64,000 nt of DNA from Ruminococcus flavefaciens (GCA_002310115.1 DBYI01000102.1:1-64000); one strand, 5' to 3'. Counted from the stretch's first letter, positions 43,946 through 53,487 are shown. Program-made: numbers and translations. The notes: generated by a model not told the origin, from the sequence alone.

Positions 43946-46318
43946 ATGAATACTTTCCTGTTTTTTTTAATGCTTGCGGTCTCTGTCACTGTGATCGCTG
44001 TTTTTCTGCGTGAAATGTGGAACGATCTCAATGGTGACAAAAAGTCTGAAAATAAAAGTAATGTAATACAGACCGTTTCTCGCTGCGTTGCTTTGCTTCT
44101 TGTATTTGTAGCAGCTGCTGAGGCTCTCGGTATTTTCAGTATTTCCGAATACAAGGGAGCCTTTCTGCTACTAGGAGGCATGGTAGGACTATCCCTGTTC
44201 ATGTGTATTTTTAACAAGAAGCGAAGATACAAAATCGCGCTTACTGCGATAAAAGCTATTCTCATTGCTTCAGTCCTTGAAATTACACTCTTCAATATTC
44301 CTTCTTATCGCCTTTGGTTTGGAAATTACGGTGAGATGTACTTCACAGCGGAGGAGTGCAAAAGAAGCGAAAATGTCCAGTACCGTGCAAATGGAAGAGA
44401 TATCGCTGTACAAGGCAGCTATACAGCAGTTTTTCGTTTTGACAACATTGATGAAGAAGTAGCTGATGTATTTATCGACACCGAATGTGCACAGTCTACA
44501 AAAGGTGCACTCATAACCATAGATACTATGGATGAGACCAATGCCTGTGAATACCGTGAAGGCATTGCAACTCAACTTATCGCCAAGGACAAGCCGCATT
44601 CACAGTATGTGCAGCTGCATCTTTCAGGAAATGCAAGCAGTATTAAGGTTAAGATTGCTCCACTCGATAATGGTATCGTCATTGTCAAGGGCATAGGCTT
44701 CAACAGTCAGATACCAATGAGTATATCATGGATGAGAGTTCTACTCATTGTGTTCGGAGTCTGTCTTGCTAAATTCATGGTTTCAAGCAAGACAGCAGAA
44801 AATAGCATTTCTGACAGCAAAAGACTGTGCAGGATAGCTTCCGTCATAATCACAGATATAGCCTGTATAGCTGCTATTCTTGTCACTTTCGTAAAACTCG
44901 ATAATTACTCTATTATCGACATCATGAAGCGTCCTTCTGGCAATCAGATGACTCAGGAACTCGTTGAAGCTTTTGAAAACGGAAGTACCCGGATACTTGA
45001 CGAGCCAACAGAGGAGCTAAACAGCTTTCCGAACCCATATACCGGAGACGCCCGTGATAAGGCAAACCTCAAATATAAATGGGATCACGTATACTATGAC
45101 GGACATTACTTCAGCTATTACGGAATTGCGCCTGTTGTTCTGCTATTCCTGCCATACCATGCACTTACAGGATACTATTTTCCTGATTCTCTGGCAGTTC
45201 TCTTGTTTGCACTTCTCGGTATCGTAGGACTCACTAAACTTTACATGGAGTTCTTAAAGAAACTGTTTCCCCAAACCCCTGCAGGTATCGCAATCTGCGG
45301 ACTTATCATAATACAGACAGTCAGCGGAATATGGTTCAGCATAGGACGTCCTGAATTCTACGAAATAGCTATGGCGGCAGGCTTTGCCTCTCTCACGTGG
45401 GCGGTATATTTCATGCTGTCCGCTGATATACTTGGCAATGAGAAGCCCAAACTCTCACGCACTGCCATTTCTTCGCTGCTTTTCGCTATAGCAGTACTTT
45501 GCAGACCTACTCTCGTACTTTACTGCATAACAGCAGCATTGTTTATGATCATGGCTCTCCCGAAAGTAAAGTCTTCTGACAAAAAATTTTCAAGCAATAG
45601 ATCTTTCCGCTATCTGCTCTGTGCTCTGCTGCCAATGGCTTGTATTGGAATTGTTCAGATGTGGTACAACTATGACCGCTTTGGCAACCCATTTGAGTTT
45701 GGTATACAGTATTCTCTTACTATTAATGACTTCACAAAAACTCAGTTTCACAGTCGTCTTTCGCTGATACCAGTGTACAACTATTTCTTCAATCCCCCTG
45801 TTTTTTCCATGAAATACCCTATAGTCAGCACAGAGTTCCAGTCAATGAACGCTGGTGGTTTCTTTTACTTTGATTATCCGTCAACCGCAAATACTTCAGG
45901 ACTCTTCTTCCTTGCACTCCCAATGTTTGCGTATCTGTTGTCGTTAAGGGCTCTCAGTAAGCTGAAAGGCCGTAGGAAGAAGCTTGCAACTTCAATATAT
46001 GTTGCTGTCCCATGTCTTTTCATACCATTCGGCATAGTAGCTTCCGTATGGGAAAGCGGCTACGCAGTTCGCTACATGTCAGACTTCGCATGGCAGTCAC
46101 TGCTGGGCGCTTTCGCGATATTATTCTTCTTATGCAATAAAACCAAAGATGCAACAAAGAAGAAGCTGATAAACGGATTTATGTGTTTTGCAGTAATATG
46201 GGCGCTCATAGTTGGCGGAGTTCAGGAATTCAATCAGGCATTCCGCTATGACACATATGACAGAAGCTTCCCTGAAATGGCTTATGAAGTTCAGCGTATG
46301 TTCGCATTCTGGACATGA
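43946..46318 (+). CDS. Large polytopic membrane protein, possibly GT-C-type glycosyltransferase
   Basis: 790 residues. About three helices at the N-terminus, a soluble extracytoplasmic beta-rich segment (about 130-255), then roughly ten further helices. A loop before the second set reads TGDARDKANLKYKWDHVYYD then GHYFSYYGIAPVVLLFLPYH, a conserved-looking Tyr-rich motif. Topology resembles GT-C (GT39-like) enzymes that use lipid-linked sugars, but the typical acidic DD/DE loop is not certain, so function is open. GGAG precedes ATG 43946. The next gene starts within its stop codon. Confidence 0.6.
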   Translation: MNTFLFFLMLAVSVTVIAVFLREMWNDLNGDKKSENKSNVIQTVSRCVALLLVFVAAAEALGIFSISEYKGAFLLLGGMVGLSLFMCIFNKKRRYKIALTAIKAILIASVLEITLFNIPSYRLWFGNYGEMYFTAEECKRSENVQYRANGRDIAVQGSYTAVFRFDNIDEEVADVFIDTECAQSTKGALITIDTMDETNACEYREGIATQLIAKDKPHSQYVQLHLSGNASSIKVKIAPLDNGIVIVKGIGFNSQIPMSISWMRVLLIVFGVCLAKFMVSSKTAENSISDSKRLCRIASVIITDIACIAAILVTFVKLDNYSIIDIMKRPSGNQMTQELVEAFENGSTRILDEPTEELNSFPNPYTGDARDKANLKYKWDHVYYDGHYFSYYGIAPVVLLFLPYHALTGYYFPDSLAVLLFALLGIVGLTKLYMEFLKKLFPQTPAGIAICGLIIIQTVSGIWFSIGRPEFYEIAMAAGFASLTWAVYFMLSADILGNEKPKLSRTAISSLLFAIAVLCRPTLVLYCITAALFMIMALPKVKSSDKKFSSNRSFRYLLCALLPMACIGIVQMWYNYDRFGNPFEFGIQYSLTINDFTKTQFHSRLSLIPVYNYFFNPPVFSMKYPIVSTEFQSMNAGGFFYFDYPSTANTSGLFFLALPMFAYLLSLRALSKLKGRRKKLATSIYVAVPCLFIPFGIVASVWESGYAVRYMSDFAWQSLLGAFAILFFLCNKTKDATKKKLINGFMCFAVIWALIVGGVQEFNQAFRYDTYDRSFPEMAYEVQRMFAFWT

Positions 46319-46626
46319 TGTACTACGTATATATCATTAAATGTTCGGGAAATACACTTTATACAGGCATTACCAACGACATTGACCGTCGTATGAATGA
46401 GCATTTCGGTCGAACGGAAAAATGTGCGAAGTTCACACGATCTCACAAGGCGATTTCCCTTGAGGCGCTGTGGAACTGTGAAAACCGCAGTATTGCTTCG
46501 AAACTCGAATACCGCATTAAACGACTCACAAAAGAACAGAAATCAGCACTTATTGCTGATAATTCCATTTTTTCTCAGCTCTTCGGAGAGGAACTTTCTG
46601 AGCTTTTCCACCGTGAAATTATCTGA
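46315..46626 (+). CDS. GIY-YIG nuclease family protein
   Basis: 103 residues matching the small UPF0213/YhbQ-like GIY-YIG proteins: YYVYIIKCSGNTLYTGITND carries the Y-V-Y and Y-T-G motifs, followed by the catalytic Arg region (DIDRRMNEH) and a Glu near the end of the fold (ASKLEYRIKRLTK). Targets are unknown for this group. ATG 46315 overlaps the stop of the upstream membrane protein gene (ATGATG), and hflX follows 13 bases later, so these genes are coupled. Confidence 0.9.
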   Translation: MMYYVYIIKCSGNTLYTGITNDIDRRMNEHFGRTEKCAKFTRSHKAISLEALWNCENRSIASKLEYRIKRLTKEQKSALIADNSIFSQLFGEELSELFHREII

Positions 46627-46639
46627 TAAGGAGTACCCT

Positions 46640-47887
46640 ATGTACGAAATCAAAACAGAAGAAATTCCCGTAAAAACCGTTCTTGCCTGTGTCGATACAG
46701 GCGAATTTGACGCGGAAGCCTCAATAGATGAGCTTGCTGAGCTCGCAACAACTGCAAATGCAGATGTAGTCGGCTCTATTATACAGAAACGCCCAACCTT
46801 TGACCCAGCTACCTGTATGGGTGCAGGAAGACTCGATGAACTGAAAGAGCAGCTTGATGCGCTGAATGCTGAGTTAGTAATTTTCGATCATGAACTCACA
46901 GGTGTTCAGGTGCGTAATATAGAGGATATCCTTGATGTCCGCGTTATCGATAGAACTACTCTAATTCTTGATATCTTTGCTCAGAGAGCACGTACAAAAG
47001 AAGGTAAACTCCAAGTCGAGCTGGCTCAGCAGAAATACCGTCTGCCACGACTGACGGGTATGGGTACTGCCCTTTCAAGGCTTGGCGGCGGTATCGGCAC
47101 AAGAGGCCCAGGAGAAACAAAGCTTGAAACTGACAAAAGACATATCAGAAAACGTATTAGTTACCTTGAAGCAGAACTTGAAGAACTCAAAAAGCACCGT
47201 AATTTCTCACGTTCACGCCGCAAAAAAGACGGTATCCTATGTGCAGCTATTGTCGGATATACTAACGTTGGTAAATCTACTCTGCTTAACGCTTTGACTG
47301 ACGCAGGAGTTCTTGCGGAAAACAAACTTTTTGCAACTCTTGATATAACATCACGCTCCATTGAGCTTCCAGACGGCAGAAATGTTATGCTCATTGATAC
47401 TGTCGGTCTCATAAGAAGACTTCCCCATAATCTTGTCGAAGCGTTCAAGTCCACACTTGAAGAAGCAGCAGCAGCCGATATAATCCTCAATGTGCAGGAT
47501 CTCTCCTCACCAGAAATAAAAGAACAAGCAGAAGTCACTGAAAGTCTGTTGAATGAGCTTGGATGCGAAGGAATCCCCCAGATTTACGTTATGAACAAAT
47601 CGGACGCAGCACCATTTACAGATACGGTCTTTGAGGACGATAATACCGTAATGATAAGCGCAAAGGAGCATACCGGATTCGACAAGCTTCTAGAATGCAT
47701 AATGAAAAACCTTCCTGAAACATCAAAACGCATGAAACTCCTCATTCCATTTGATAAAGGCGGATTTCTTGGCAAAATCCGTCAGGACGGCAAAATTTTC
47801 TCCGAGGAATACTTTGAAAACGGAACTCTCATTGACGCTCTTGTCGACGTAAAACTCATAAAAGAAGCAGAGGAATACAAGGCTTGA
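46640..47887 (+). CDS. hflX: GTPase HflX
   Basis: 415 residues. HflX binds the 50S subunit and rescues stalled or heat-damaged ribosomes. N-terminal domain about 1-190, with the nucleotide-associated linker GGGIGTRGPGETKLETDKRH; GTPase domain with G1 GYTNVGKST, G3 DTVGLIR and G4 NKSD. Start ATG 46640 follows AAGGAG; the same frame is open further upstream but overlaps the GIY-YIG gene in another frame. The downstream PLP enzyme matches the Bacillus ynbA-ynbB pairing. Confidence 0.95.
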   Translation: MYEIKTEEIPVKTVLACVDTGEFDAEASIDELAELATTANADVVGSIIQKRPTFDPATCMGAGRLDELKEQLDALNAELVIFDHELTGVQVRNIEDILDVRVIDRTTLILDIFAQRARTKEGKLQVELAQQKYRLPRLTGMGTALSRLGGGIGTRGPGETKLETDKRHIRKRISYLEAELEELKKHRNFSRSRRKKDGILCAAIVGYTNVGKSTLLNALTDAGVLAENKLFATLDITSRSIELPDGRNVMLIDTVGLIRRLPHNLVEAFKSTLEEAAAADIILNVQDLSSPEIKEQAEVTESLLNELGCEGIPQIYVMNKSDAAPFTDTVFEDDNTVMISAKEHTGFDKLLECIMKNLPETSKRMKLLIPFDKGGFLGKIRQDGKIFSEEYFENGTLIDALVDVKLIKEAEEYKA

Positions 47888-47906
47888 GCGATTTCATAGA
47901 AATTCG

Positions 47907-47935
47907 TTGACACAAGTATTCAAATAAGCTATAAT
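47907..47935 (+). promoter_or_regulatory. Consensus promoter before the PLP-enzyme gene
   Basis: TTGACA (47907-47912), a 17-base spacer and TATAAT (47930-47935), both perfect. So the ynbB-like gene has its own strong promoter despite following hflX. Confidence 0.9.
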
Positions 47936-48039
47936 CTAAGTGAATAGTAATAGTGGTTAGCCATTATGCAGCCCACCTCTCATTGTAAAGATGTATATTA
48001 TCCACCATTACAAATAGAGATAAAACGAAAGGATAAAAA

Positions 48040-49320
48040 ATGAACAGTAAATTATACGACATATATGGCTTCGACAGTCGGCTTGCCCAGCTAGCCGCTC
48101 AAGCAGAGATGAACTGTGCCGAAGCTTTCTATAAAATAAACGAGACCGCAGAATACTGTGGTGCAAAGGTACTCAAAGCATTCTCCGACAACAAGGTAAG
48201 TGAGCCATGTTTTTACGGTTCAACTGGCTATGGCTATGGTGACATGGGCAGAGAAGTGATAGATAAGGTCTTCGCACAGGCTCTCGGAGCAGAGGACGCT
48301 CTCGTTAGATTCAATTTCGTATCTGGCACTCACGCTCTTTCTGTAGCTCTTTTCGGAGTTCTCAGGACTGGTGACAAGATAGTCTCCATAACAGGAAAAC
48401 CTTATGATACTCTTGAAGAAGTTATCGGAATAAGCGGTGAAAAGGGCAGTGGATCACTAATTGACTACGGAGTGGAATACGGTCAGGTCGACCTCACTTC
48501 GGACGGAACACCTAAGCTTGATGAGATAACAAAAGCCGTAAAGGATGCTAAAGTTGCATATATACAGCGCTCACGCGGATATTCTCTCCGTGGTGCTTTC
48601 ACCATAGAAGATATAGAAAAAATGGTAAATGCCGCTAAAAAAGGCAATCCTAACATTATTGTCATGGTAGACAACTGCTACGGTGAATTTGTTGAAGACA
48701 GAGAGCCAACGGCTGTCGGGGCAGACGTTATTATTGGCTCTCTCATAAAGAATGCTGGTGGTGGAATTGCACGTACAGGTGGATATATAGCAGGCAGAGC
48801 CGATCTTGTTGAGCTCTGCTCATATCGTCTTACCTGCGTAGGAATGGGAAAGGAAGTTGGCTGCACTCTTGGTATGAACCGTGAGATGCTCATGGGAATA
48901 TTCTTTGCACCTGATGTTGTCGCAAACGCCATAAAGACCTGCACATTTGCAAGTGAACTCTTCACACTTCTAGGATTCGAGTGCTCGCCGCGCAAAAACG
49001 AGAAACGTGGTGACATCATCACTGCAGTAAAGCTAGGAAATGAAAAGCTCCTTTGCGCTTTCTGCCGCGGAATTCAGAAAGGCGCTCCTGTTGACTCGTT
49101 TGTAACACCTGAGCCTTGGGATATGCCTGGCTATTCAAGTCAGGTCATAATGGCAGCAGGAGCTTTCACAAACGGAGCTTCCATTGAACTATCTGCTGAT
49201 GCTCCACTCCGTGAACCATATGCAGTATGGATGCAAGGTGGAATCACCTACACAAGCGGTAAGCTTGGCGTAATGCTTGCGGCACAGGAAATGCTTTCTG
49301 AAGGACTTATAAACATATAA
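48040..49320 (+). CDS. Methionine gamma-lyase family PLP enzyme (YnbB / aluminium-resistance protein)
   Basis: 426 residues. Fold type I PLP enzyme: YGYGDMGREVIDKVFAQALG and VRFNFVSGTHALSVALFGVL near the cofactor site, MVDNCYGEFVEDREPTAVGA with the PLP-contacting Asp, and the Schiff-base lysine in IIGSLIKNAGGGIARTGGYI. This family is annotated as aluminium-resistance or cystathionine beta-lyase-like; the real substrate is not settled. AAAGGATAAAAA precedes ATG 48040. It follows hflX as in Bacillus. Confidence 0.92.
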   Translation: MNSKLYDIYGFDSRLAQLAAQAEMNCAEAFYKINETAEYCGAKVLKAFSDNKVSEPCFYGSTGYGYGDMGREVIDKVFAQALGAEDALVRFNFVSGTHALSVALFGVLRTGDKIVSITGKPYDTLEEVIGISGEKGSGSLIDYGVEYGQVDLTSDGTPKLDEITKAVKDAKVAYIQRSRGYSLRGAFTIEDIEKMVNAAKKGNPNIIVMVDNCYGEFVEDREPTAVGADVIIGSLIKNAGGGIARTGGYIAGRADLVELCSYRLTCVGMGKEVGCTLGMNREMLMGIFFAPDVVANAIKTCTFASELFTLLGFECSPRKNEKRGDIITAVKLGNEKLLCAFCRGIQKGAPVDSFVTPEPWDMPGYSSQVIMAAGAFTNGASIELSADAPLREPYAVWMQGGITYTSGKLGVMLAAQEMLSEGLINI

Positions 49321-49348
49321 AATTACAAACAAACAGGAGGAAAAAATT

Positions 49349-49690
49349 ATGCCATTTATTAACGTCAAGACTAATGTTTCTGTTTCAGATGAGCAGAAAA
49401 CAAGTATCAAATCTGCCATGGGACGTGCTATAACAGCTATCCCCGGGAAGTCAGAGGGCTGGCTCATGGTAGGCATCGAACCTGAGTACAACCTGTGGTT
49501 CAAAGGCGAGGATGCTCCGGCAGCTATGGTTGAGGTATCAATCTTTGGCAGTGCTTCTTCAAACGCACTGACTACTCTCACAAGCCATATAACAGGTATT
49601 CTTACCGATAATATCGGCATCCCGTCAGACAGAGTTTACGTAAAATACACAAGTACGAACGAATGGGGCTGGAATGGCTCTAACTTCTGA
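49349..49690 (+). CDS. MIF-like tautomerase family protein
   Basis: 113 residues, starting MPFINVKTNVSVSDEQKTSI, so cleavage of Met would expose the catalytic Pro1 of the tautomerase superfamily. Length and the segments EGWLMVGIEPEYNLWFKGED and GIPSDRVYVKYTSTNEWGWN match macrophage migration inhibitory factor-like proteins. Substrate is unknown. CAGGAGG precedes ATG 49349. Its stop lies 10 bases before the next gene, a dockerin protein, whose ribosome site overlaps this stop. Confidence 0.9.
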   Translation: MPFINVKTNVSVSDEQKTSIKSAMGRAITAIPGKSEGWLMVGIEPEYNLWFKGEDAPAAMVEVSIFGSASSNALTTLTSHITGILTDNIGIPSDRVYVKYTSTNEWGWNGSNF

Positions 49691-49700
49691 GGTGATAACT

Positions 49701-51350
49701 ATGAAAATTACAAAATTCTGCGGACTCCTCTCAGCAGCTGTGTTATGTGTTTCATCTGCAAACGCAATGAATATCAGCGAAAACGTTCTAACGGTTACAG
49801 CAGATGAGTGGTGCTATGCAGGAGAGACCTGCGAACCATTGCACGATACTTCACGTGACGTTCAGAACGAGGGCGTGGGCAATCCATTAAACTTCGGCGA
49901 GAGAAATACGCCTGCTGACGCTTCTACAGCTGAAATACGTGCTATCAACCATAAAATGACCGTTCAGGAAGTAAAATACGCTCTCTACAAGGAAATAGAT
50001 GAGCACTGGGATCTTATTTCAACACGTCTTGGCCAGACAGATCGTGAAAAAATGTATGCTCTCTTCCTCGGACTCGGTTCAAGAGAATCCACTCTTGGTG
50101 AGGGTAAAATTGGATCCGACCATGAAACAGCATATGAGGACGGCTGGGGAGTTAACTCCGCCCATGCATATGGCACATTGCAGACTGCAGTTACTGCATT
50201 CAAAGACTGCGATCCAAAGTTCATGCCTGAAGACAATGTCCCTGAAATGTTCCAGTATTCATTTACTGAATCCAACTTCTATGACTGTATTATTTCAAAT
50301 CATATGGGAATCAGAAAGATACTCCACTTTGCAGAGATATGTATAGACGAACAGGATATGCACGATTATCAGGTAATAAGGAACAGCCTAAAGGGCTTCA
50401 ATACAGGCTGGTGCACAAAGGCTGAAGATGACGGTGCCTATGCTACCTACGCAGATGAGATATGTGCAATGGCGCAGTTCTACTACTATGAAGGACATCT
50501 CTATGATAACGTATTCACATGGACCTCAGCTAACGGAGATAAAATCAATAAATATCGTACTGCTGACCGCTGGGATTGGTGGGGCGACGGTGTACCTAGC
50601 ATGGATCCCATAGAGGACAAGCCAACCACTACAACTACTTCAACAACAACATCTACTACAACTACTTCAACAACCACGACAACAACTACATCATCATCAA
50701 CATCATTAGCGACTACCACTACTAAAAAAGCTACTACAAATTTAAATACTGGTACCGTATTTATTGCAGATTTTAATGAAGTTATTTCTTATCCGACAAA
50801 GACAGTTTATAATGTCGGTGAAAAACTTGATATTACTGGGCTCAATATTGATTCAAGTCGCGGAACATATGAAATTGATAAATCTAATATTGAAAAATAT
50901 ACTATTAACGAATTTGTTATCGCTGACAAAAGCGGAAGCCAAGTACGCAGCAATAATTTCAATACACTTCCCGCAGGCGTGTATACGGTAAGTTATGACG
51001 ACTATATATATGTCAATCGTGATGGTAGCGTCAATATAAACATTCGTGATGTTAAATTCTCTTATGAAGTAACAATTAAAGGTAAATCTATTGTAGGCGA
51101 GCTATTTTACGGTGATGCAAACTGCGATGGTAATGTTGATATGTCTGATGCCGTACTAATCATGCAGGCTTTGGCAAATCCAAATAAGTATGGTGTAAAC
51201 GGCTCCGATGAAAATCATATCACCACTAAAGGACTTGATAATGCCGATGTAGACGCTTCAAGCAAAGGTCTAACCACAAATGACGCTCTGCGTATACAGG
51301 AATATCTGTTGCATAAGATAGCAAGTCTTGAGCCAATCATTGACGGCTGA
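49701..51350 (+). CDS. Secreted dockerin protein with possible lysozyme-like catalytic domain
   Basis: 549 residues. Signal peptide about 1-30. A globular domain (about 70-300) contains LFLGLGSRESTLGEGKIGSD with a conserved-looking Glu, then GWGVNSAHAYGTLQTAVTAF and CIISNHMGIRKILHFAEICI; the order Glu helix, YGTLQ and a later helix recalls lysozyme-like/transglycosylase folds, but this is inference. Then a Thr/Ser linker (about 307-347), an Ig-like beta domain (about 352-465; YNVGEKLDITGLNID), and a C-terminal dockerin (about 470-545; GDANCDGNVDMSDAVLIMQA with ANPNKYG, second loop LTTNDALRIQEYLLHK). GAGGTGATAACT precedes ATG 49701. It would be displayed on the cellulosome. Confidence 0.8.
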   Translation: MKITKFCGLLSAAVLCVSSANAMNISENVLTVTADEWCYAGETCEPLHDTSRDVQNEGVGNPLNFGERNTPADASTAEIRAINHKMTVQEVKYALYKEIDEHWDLISTRLGQTDREKMYALFLGLGSRESTLGEGKIGSDHETAYEDGWGVNSAHAYGTLQTAVTAFKDCDPKFMPEDNVPEMFQYSFTESNFYDCIISNHMGIRKILHFAEICIDEQDMHDYQVIRNSLKGFNTGWCTKAEDDGAYATYADEICAMAQFYYYEGHLYDNVFTWTSANGDKINKYRTADRWDWWGDGVPSMDPIEDKPTTTTTSTTTSTTTTSTTTTTTTSSSTSLATTTTKKATTNLNTGTVFIADFNEVISYPTKTVYNVGEKLDITGLNIDSSRGTYEIDKSNIEKYTINEFVIADKSGSQVRSNNFNTLPAGVYTVSYDDYIYVNRDGSVNINIRDVKFSYEVTIKGKSIVGELFYGDANCDGNVDMSDAVLIMQALANPNKYGVNGSDENHITTKGLDNADVDASSKGLTTNDALRIQEYLLHKIASLEPIIDG

Positions 51351-51361
51351 AAAACATAAAA

Positions 51362-51416
51362 CAAGAACAATCCCGAAAACAGTCACAAAAAGAACTGTTT
51401 TCGGGATTGTTTTATA
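51362..51416. terminator. Strong bidirectional terminator
   Basis: AACAATCCCGAAAACAGT and ACTGTTTTCGGGATTGTT form an 18-bp perfect stem (51366-51411), followed by TTATAAT. It serves the dockerin gene and the convergent methyltransferase gene. Confidence 0.9.
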
Positions 51417-51433
51417 ATAAAATAATTGTATTG

Positions 51434-52066
51434 TTATATTATCTGTTTTTGGCAAAAATCCATTCTTAATAGAGCTTTACCATTTGGGAGAGCTGCCAAG
51501 CTTTGAAAGATGACCGAATAGCCTGCTTTCTCCATAACGGCTGTCAATTCTTTCTGATCTATCTGATGATGTACCTCATCTAGCCTGTCAAATGCATGAA
51601 GATAAGGAGAATCCGAAACCCAGCTTTTTTCGTCAGTATTTATCTGTATCACACTGGAAACATACTCAGCTCCGACCTGCATCACAGCTTTCACAAAAGC
51701 CGAATACCCTATATATTCAATAAGCAGATTGGCTATCAGAAGCTGGGCATTGGGCAGTTTATCCGTCTCCTTTGTAAGGTCAAGGCGAAGGTACCTAAAT
51801 ATATGTGATATACTCTCATATCGTTCAGATACCGCACGGAGATACTCTTCATTTATGTCAACGCCATAAACTCTTTTGTATTTCCTGATATCAATGTGTT
51901 TGAGCCCATTTCCGCCTGCAACTCCAAGTATCATTGCCGTTTCAACATGATAAGCATCAAACTGGTCTTTCATGATAAGATCAAGAGCCTGAAGCTGCTT
52001 CACGCTGTCAAGACTCATGTGACTTTCATAATCATCAAGACTAATCTCTTCCCATGGATTGCTCAT
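51434..52066 (-). CDS. Class I SAM-dependent methyltransferase
   Basis: 210 residues. Motif I ILGVAGGNGLKHID and the following acidic residue in VYGVDINEEYLRAV define the SAM-binding Rossmann fold; LRLDLTKETDKLPNAQLLIA gives motifs II and III. No substrate motif is seen. The start lies four bases after the TSCPD gene stop, so the two are co-transcribed. Confidence 0.88.
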   Translation of the reverse strand: MSNPWEEISLDDYESHMSLDSVKQLQALDLIMKDQFDAYHVETAMILGVAGGNGLKHIDIRKYKRVYGVDINEEYLRAVSERYESISHIFRYLRLDLTKETDKLPNAQLLIANLLIEYIGYSAFVKAVMQVGAEYVSSVIQINTDEKSWVSDSPYLHAFDRLDEVHHQIDQKELTAVMEKAGYSVIFQSLAALPNGKALLRMDFCQKQII

Positions 52067-52069
52067 GAT

Positions 52070-52330
52070 TCAGGCATTCTTCTGCTCGTCATAAGCCTTG
52101 CGTACAGCCAAACAAAGCTGATCGGCACAGGAAGTTGGACGTACTCCGCATGTGTTACCCTTAAGTTTTGCCTCTATCTGCTCAACAGTCCAGCCGTCCA
52201 GTACCTTTGAAATAGCTTTGAGATTACCGTTGCAACCGCCTACAAAAGAGATATTAGTTATAACGTCACCATTGATATCAAAGCTTATCTCCTGCGAACA
52301 GACCATTTTTGTCTTATATGTATACTTCAT
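52070..52330 (-). CDS. TSCPD domain protein (TIGR03905 family)
   Basis: 86 residues. CNGNLKAISKVLDGWTVEQI and CGVRPTSCADQLCLAVRKAY carry the conserved cysteines of the TSCPD domain, which also occurs at the C-terminus of some ribonucleotide reductases. Stand-alone members are common in clostridia; function unknown. GAAAGGAAAG precedes ATG 52330. Confidence 0.9.
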   Translation of the reverse strand: MKYTYKTKMVCSQEISFDINGDVITNISFVGGCNGNLKAISKVLDGWTVEQIEAKLKGNTCGVRPTSCADQLCLAVRKAYDEQKNA

Positions 52331-52473
52331 TTTTTTCTTTCCTTTCTGCTTTGGGTTTATCCTTATAATAAGATTTTATACTATCTGACCACTCTTGTCA
52401 ATGAAAGTTTTCTGAAATCTGAGTGAAAAGGCGCTAATGTGACAAAACTGTTATTTTTTCCTTCAAATAATAG

Positions 52474-52502
52474 TTTACAAATAGCGAAAAATATGATATC
52501 AT
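52474..52502 (+). promoter_or_regulatory. Promoter of the GH25 gene
   Basis: TTTACA (52474-52479), a 17-base spacer and TATCAT (52497-52502), 37 bases before ATG 52540. Confidence 0.75.
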
Positions 52503-52539
52503 ATATTTACAGACAAAAAAAGAAAAACTGGAGGAAACA

Positions 52540-53487
52540 ATGGCAGACAACAAAAAAAGAATAAAGTTCAAGAGTATTGCTATCCTTGAAGCTGTTATTA
52601 TCCTTCTTCTTTTCATAGTCCTGATATGGGCTACTCTTATCCGCGGAAGAGCCGAAGCGGTACCGGCAAATGCAAACTCCGACAAACCGCAAGTCCGCAA
52701 AAGAGCCGTTATCGAAAAAGAAGAAGCCTTTTATCAGCTTGACGGGAAAAAAATACTCATGAATGATAGTACATACGGTGAGATTTTTGTCCCTGTTTAC
52801 GAGGACGTTCCTGCAAGCACTATCAACACAGATAATATCACCATGAGAAACGGCTATGCCTTCTATTCAGAAAATGGAGAGAACGTTTCAACATTAGGCG
52901 TTGACATTTCAGAATTTCAGGGTGATATCGACTGGACGCAGGTGAAGCAGGCAGGTATTGATTTCGCGTTCATACGCATTGGATACCGAACTTACGGTGA
53001 TGGTATTGTTACATACGATAGCGCTTTCCAGCGCAATATCGAGGGAGCTCAGGCGGCAGGAATAAAAGTAGGAGCTTACTTCTACTCACAGGCTATCACT
53101 GTTGAAGAGGCAGTTGATGAAGCAGACCATGTTATTGACGCTCTTGCGCCATATGATATAACCTATCCCGTTGTTTATGACTGGGAGATAGTACATGATG
53201 CCGCACGTACTGACAGCGTAAGCGTTGAAACCCTTGCAGACTGCTGTGTAGCTTTCTGCGAAAGAATAAAGGATTCTGGATATACTCCTATGATATACCA
53301 GAATAGAGAAACCGCTATGCATAAACTTGATCTTCCGCGCATTAAGGATTACGATTTCTGGCTTGCAGAATACGACGAAAAGCCTATATACTACTACGAT
53401 TTCAAGATATGGCAGTATTCAAACACAGGCAGAATTCCAGGTATCGAAGGCAACGTCGACCTCAATATCTGCTTCAAACCATATTAA
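52540..53487 (+). CDS. GH25 lysozyme, membrane-anchored
   Basis: 315 residues. A single N-terminal hydrophobic helix (about 12-33; IAILEAVIILLLFIVLIWAT) anchors or exports it. The GH25 muramidase domain spans about 120-312, with catalytic Asp in GVDISEFQGDIDW and Glu in VVYDWEIVHD; IRIGYRTYGDG, YDFWLAEYDEKP and KIWQYSNTGRIPG are family motifs. It would cut peptidoglycan, for wall turnover or defence against competitors. CTGGAGGAAACA precedes ATG 52540. Confidence 0.93.
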   Translation: MADNKKRIKFKSIAILEAVIILLLFIVLIWATLIRGRAEAVPANANSDKPQVRKRAVIEKEEAFYQLDGKKILMNDSTYGEIFVPVYEDVPASTINTDNITMRNGYAFYSENGENVSTLGVDISEFQGDIDWTQVKQAGIDFAFIRIGYRTYGDGIVTYDSAFQRNIEGAQAAGIKVGAYFYSQAITVEEAVDEADHVIDALAPYDITYPVVYDWEIVHDAARTDSVSVETLADCCVAFCERIKDSGYTPMIYQNRETAMHKLDLPRIKDYDFWLAEYDEKPIYYYDFKIWQYSNTGRIPGIEGNVDLNICFKPY

